Shown: positions 61,990 to 64,000 of the stretch, in pieces
Position numbering within the stretch: the first letter of the stretch is position 1
Layout of the letters: the number at the start of each line of letters is the position of its first letter
Source: Streptomyces sp. NBC_01276
GTDB lineage: Bacteria; Actinomycetota; Actinomycetes; Streptomycetales; Streptomycetaceae
Assembly: GCF_041435355.1 (NCBI RefSeq)
Contig: NZ_CP108442.1
Location: 3,658,001-3,722,000, forward strand
Direction: 5' to 3'
Length of the DNA: 64,000 bases
The notes under the pieces: generated by a model
What the model was told of the DNA's origin: nothing
The model's input: the letters and a program-made list of their open reading frames with translations, nothing else
Database searches by the model: none
Program-made: the position numbers and the translations under genes

Positions 61990-62991
61990 GTGAGCAACCC
62001 ACCGGTGATCGCGGCCGTCGACGGATCCGACCACAGCCTGCGGGCCCTGGAGTGGGCCCGTACGGCCGCCCTGTGCCGCGGCACCGGTCTGCTGGTCGCC
62101 CATGTACTGCCCGACGTCTCCCAGTTGTACGCGGGCCGCCGCTCCTCCCTGCACGACCCGAACCAGCCGAAGCGGTTCGCCGACCCCGTGGGCGACTACG
62201 TGCGCGGCGTCCTGGAAGCCGCCCCGGAGCTGCCCCGGGAGGTCCGCTACGAGGCCCTGGAGGGCTCCGTGCCGGAAGCCCTGCGGGTCATCGCCGCCGA
62301 GGCCGCGCCGGCCATGCTGGTGATGGGCTCCCGCGGGCGCGGCGGGTTCGCCACCCTGCTGCTCGGCTCCAACAGCAGGGCCGTCGCCACCAGCGCGACC
62401 TGCCCCGTCGTGGTCGTCCCGCACGCGGACCGCGACGCGCCCCCGGCCGACGCGCACGGCGACGGCCCGCACGGCGACGGCCCGCACGGAACGGACCCGT
62501 ACGGCGCCGGGGCCTCCGCCGGCCGGGTGGTGCTCGGGCTGCACGCCGCGGAGACGCCCGAGGACGTGGTGCACTTCGCGTTCGCCGAGGCCGCCGCGCG
62601 GGGGACCACCGTCCAGGTGGTCTCCGCGTACGCCCTCCCGCCCGGCCCGAACCTGGTGATCGACAGTCCCTTCCAGGTGATCCCGCCCGAGGCGCTCGCC
62701 GACGACGGGGACGCCGTACCCGCCGAACGGGAGATGCTGCGCTCCCAGACGGAGCGCCTCGCCCCGCTGCGCGCCCGCTATCCGGACGTGCCCGTCGAGC
62801 AGGCCGCGGTGCCCGGGGACGCCGCCGGACGGCTGGTGGAAGCGTCCCGGACGGCGGCCCTGGTCGTGGTGGGCCGCCACCACCCGCGCCGGCGGTCGCT
62901 GCTGATGGGATCCGTGGCGCACGCGGTCCTCCAGCACGCGCACGGACCCGTGGCCGTCGTCCCGGCCCTCCACCCCGACGAGGACGCCTGA
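61990..62991 (+). CDS. Tandem UspA universal stress protein
   Basis: A 333-residue protein with two Usp domains (about 6-150 and 180-330). Each has the nucleotide-binding pattern near its end (VMGSRGRGGFATLLLGSNSRAV, then VVGRHHPRRRSLLMGSVAHAVLQHA). The linker between them contains His/Gly/Asp repeats from a 15-bp DNA repeat. Usp proteins respond to stress and often bind ATP. GTG start at 61990. Confidence 0.93.
   Translation: MSNPPVIAAVDGSDHSLRALEWARTAALCRGTGLLVAHVLPDVSQLYAGRRSSLHDPNQPKRFADPVGDYVRGVLEAAPELPREVRYEALEGSVPEALRVIAAEAAPAMLVMGSRGRGGFATLLLGSNSRAVATSATCPVVVVPHADRDAPPADAHGDGPHGDGPHGTDPYGAGASAGRVVLGLHAAETPEDVVHFAFAEAAARGTTVQVVSAYALPPGPNLVIDSPFQVIPPEALADDGDAVPAEREMLRSQTERLAPLRARYPDVPVEQAAVPGDAAGRLVEASRTAALVVVGRHHPRRRSLLMGSVAHAVLQHAHGPVAVVPALHPDEDA
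62454..62498. repeat. 15-bp tandem repeat in the Usp linker
   Basis: GCACGGCGACGGCCC twice exactly (62454-62483), then a diverged third copy, encoding HGDGP repeats in the linker between the two Usp domains. Confidence 0.85.
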
Positions 62992-63108
62992 CCTGGGCCG
63001 ACCTGGCGAGGGGTGGCATCAAACGCGCCGACCGGGGGAAGGTGGGAGCGGGGGGACTGCTTCGCGCCGGCGGAGGAGGACGACCGGACCAGCCGTGGGT
63101 GGTGGCCG

Positions 63109-63336
63109 ATGCCCGACACGCAGACGAACGAGACCGACGCGAGCGACGGGAGCACCGCGGGGAACGGCACCGAGGCGTACGAGGCTCCGGAGACGGCGGC
63201 GCAGCGCAGGGCACGGCGCGCCCAGTTCCTGCGCGACCTGAACGAGGCCCGGGAACTGCGCGACCGGGTCCAGCCCCGGCGCGCCCGTGCGGCCCGGATG
63301 CGCCAGCAGATGCGGATGCGCACATTCCGTTGGTGA
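63109..63336 (+). CDS. Small Arg-rich hydrophilic protein
   Basis: A 75-residue protein with an acidic, Asn/Thr-rich first half and a basic helical second half (AAQRRARRAQFLRDLNEARELRDRV, ending RQQMRMRTFRW). Probably a small nucleic-acid- or protein-binding factor; no family recognised. The ATG at 63109 is chosen; the frame also opens 32 codons upstream without a good start. A hairpin (GTGATCGGCC/GGCCGTCAC, 63333-63355) overlaps its stop and may terminate it. Confidence 0.7.
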   Translation: MPDTQTNETDASDGSTAGNGTEAYEAPETAAQRRARRAQFLRDLNEARELRDRVQPRRARAARMRQQMRMRTFRW

Positions 63337-63531
63337 TCGGCCGGACGGCCGTCACCGCGACCGGCGCCGCGACACGGCCGCCGCGCCGAAGACCTCTCGC
63401 AAAGCCGCTGTTTCTGCCACGATGCCGATTGGGCGGGGTGCGGACCGGCGAGCGTCACGGCCGTTGCGGACCCCAACCTCCGGCCGGGGGGACCTCCAAC
63501 CGGCACGCCTATGACCAGTGGGAGAGTCACG

Positions 63532-64000
63532 GTGTATTTCGCCGCACTGCTCGCGCGCACCGAAGACGGGTGGGAAGCGAGCGACCTGGAACTCGACGAC
63601 GTCGAGTCCCTCAGTGATCTGATCGATCTCGCCCGTGCCGCCGCTGTCGACGACGACACGGTGGTCGCCCTCATCGAGCAGGAGGACGCCTGGTTCGGCG
63701 TCGTCCGCGTGGACGGGGAGGAGGACCCCCGGTACTACGTGTCGAACGCCTCCGCCGCCGACCGCAGCTCCTACGGCTCGATGCTGACCAAGGAGCTGCT
63801 GGGCAACGACGAGGACGACGACGAACTCGACGAACTGGACCTGGACGGTACCGAGGACGGCGAGGACGAACCGATCGCCGCGTTCACGGACGAGGGCGAC
63901 GACGCGGACGACGAGGTGGGATCCGGCGCCGAGCCGGTCCCGGCCGGTCCGCTCGGCGACCCCCGGCTGCTGGACGACCTCGGGGTCGGCCACAAGGAAC
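63532..64000 (+). CDS. tRNA adenosine deaminase-associated protein (3' end missing)
   Basis: The frame from GTG 63532 (GGGAG 8 bases upstream) runs open to the window edge, 156 codons. The start MYFAALLARTEDGWEASDLE and VVALIEQEDAWFGVVRVDGEEDPR match the protein encoded upstream of tadA in Streptomyces; the second half is a run of Asp/Glu (DEDDDELDELDLDGTEDGED). It probably assists the tRNA A34 deaminase. An in-frame ATG at 63511 is an alternative start. Confidence 0.9.
   Translation, partial: MYFAALLARTEDGWEASDLELDDVESLSDLIDLARAAAVDDDTVVALIEQEDAWFGVVRVDGEEDPRYYVSNASAADRSSYGSMLTKELLGNDEDDDELDELDLDGTEDGEDEPIAAFTDEGDDADDEVGSGAEPVPAGPLGDPRLLDDLGVGHKE

Overview
The window looks like a chromosomal segment of a Streptomyces. 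It is very GC-rich with third-position GC bias and many GTG starts. It carries developmental and actinomycete marker genes (bldC, a Lsr2-type nucleoid protein, a valine dehydrogenase, a DUF3073 gene, a DUF397/XRE/ATPase trio, a mycothiol-dependent-isomerase-type protein). Four of its five tRNAs lack an encoded CCA. Gene content and order (hrpA, bldC, vdh, purM-purF, purL-Q-S, lsr2-like, tRNA-Gly, purC, purD, dnaX, later upp and a tadA-associated gene) resemble the conserved core of Streptomyces coelicolor, with what look like more variable blocks between.

Layout. 1-88: start of a truncated secreted-protein gene. 0.2-9.6 kb: hrpA helicase, tRNA-Asp, bldC with a long promoter region, a conserved hypothetical gene, valine dehydrogenase, DUF3073, purM. 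9.7-32.5 kb: the de novo purine genes purF, purSQL, purC and purD, dispersed among a Tat-exported sulfatase, a META lipoprotein, a mycothiol-type enzyme, an M23 peptidase with an ArsR regulator, a Lsr2 paralogue, two tRNA-Gly loci flanking a DesK/DesR-type two-component system, a DMFase-like protein and a degenerate M48-like membrane protein, ending with dnaX, the 4.5S SRP RNA (not protein coding) and tRNA-Ser. 32.7-42 kb: small regulator-plus-target modules: PadR / membrane protein / carotenoid oxygenase, DeoR / HAD phosphatase / MFS, and two 14-TM drug exporters. Several have clear palindromic or repeated operators.

42-50.7 kb is a molybdenum-flavoured neighbourhood: an HTH-Mop (TOBE) protein, a PucR regulator, a two-gene xanthine-dehydrogenase-type hydroxylase with the [2Fe-2S] domain fused to the Moco subunit, a small sulfite-oxidase-fold protein, an NDH-2-like flavoprotein, an internally deleted beta-lactamase relic and a tandem Mop (dimop) molybdate-binding protein. 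50.8-64 kb: DUF397/XRE/anti-sigma-type ATPase trio, secreted proteins, an HTH protein with a Pro-Glu linker and zinc-ribbon-like tail, VOC protein, HhH-GPD glycosylase, cupin, a solitary opcA, HerA-like ATPase, LytR_C membrane protein, upp, a tandem UspA protein and the start of the tRNA adenosine deaminase-associated gene (cut by the window end).

No CRISPR array, insertion sequence, prophage or biosynthetic cluster was seen. The strongest new-looking signals are regulatory: several clean operator palindromes, a recurrent TANNCT-N6-start arrangement predicting leaderless mRNAs, structured leaders, and 12-18 bp minisatellites inside coding regions.
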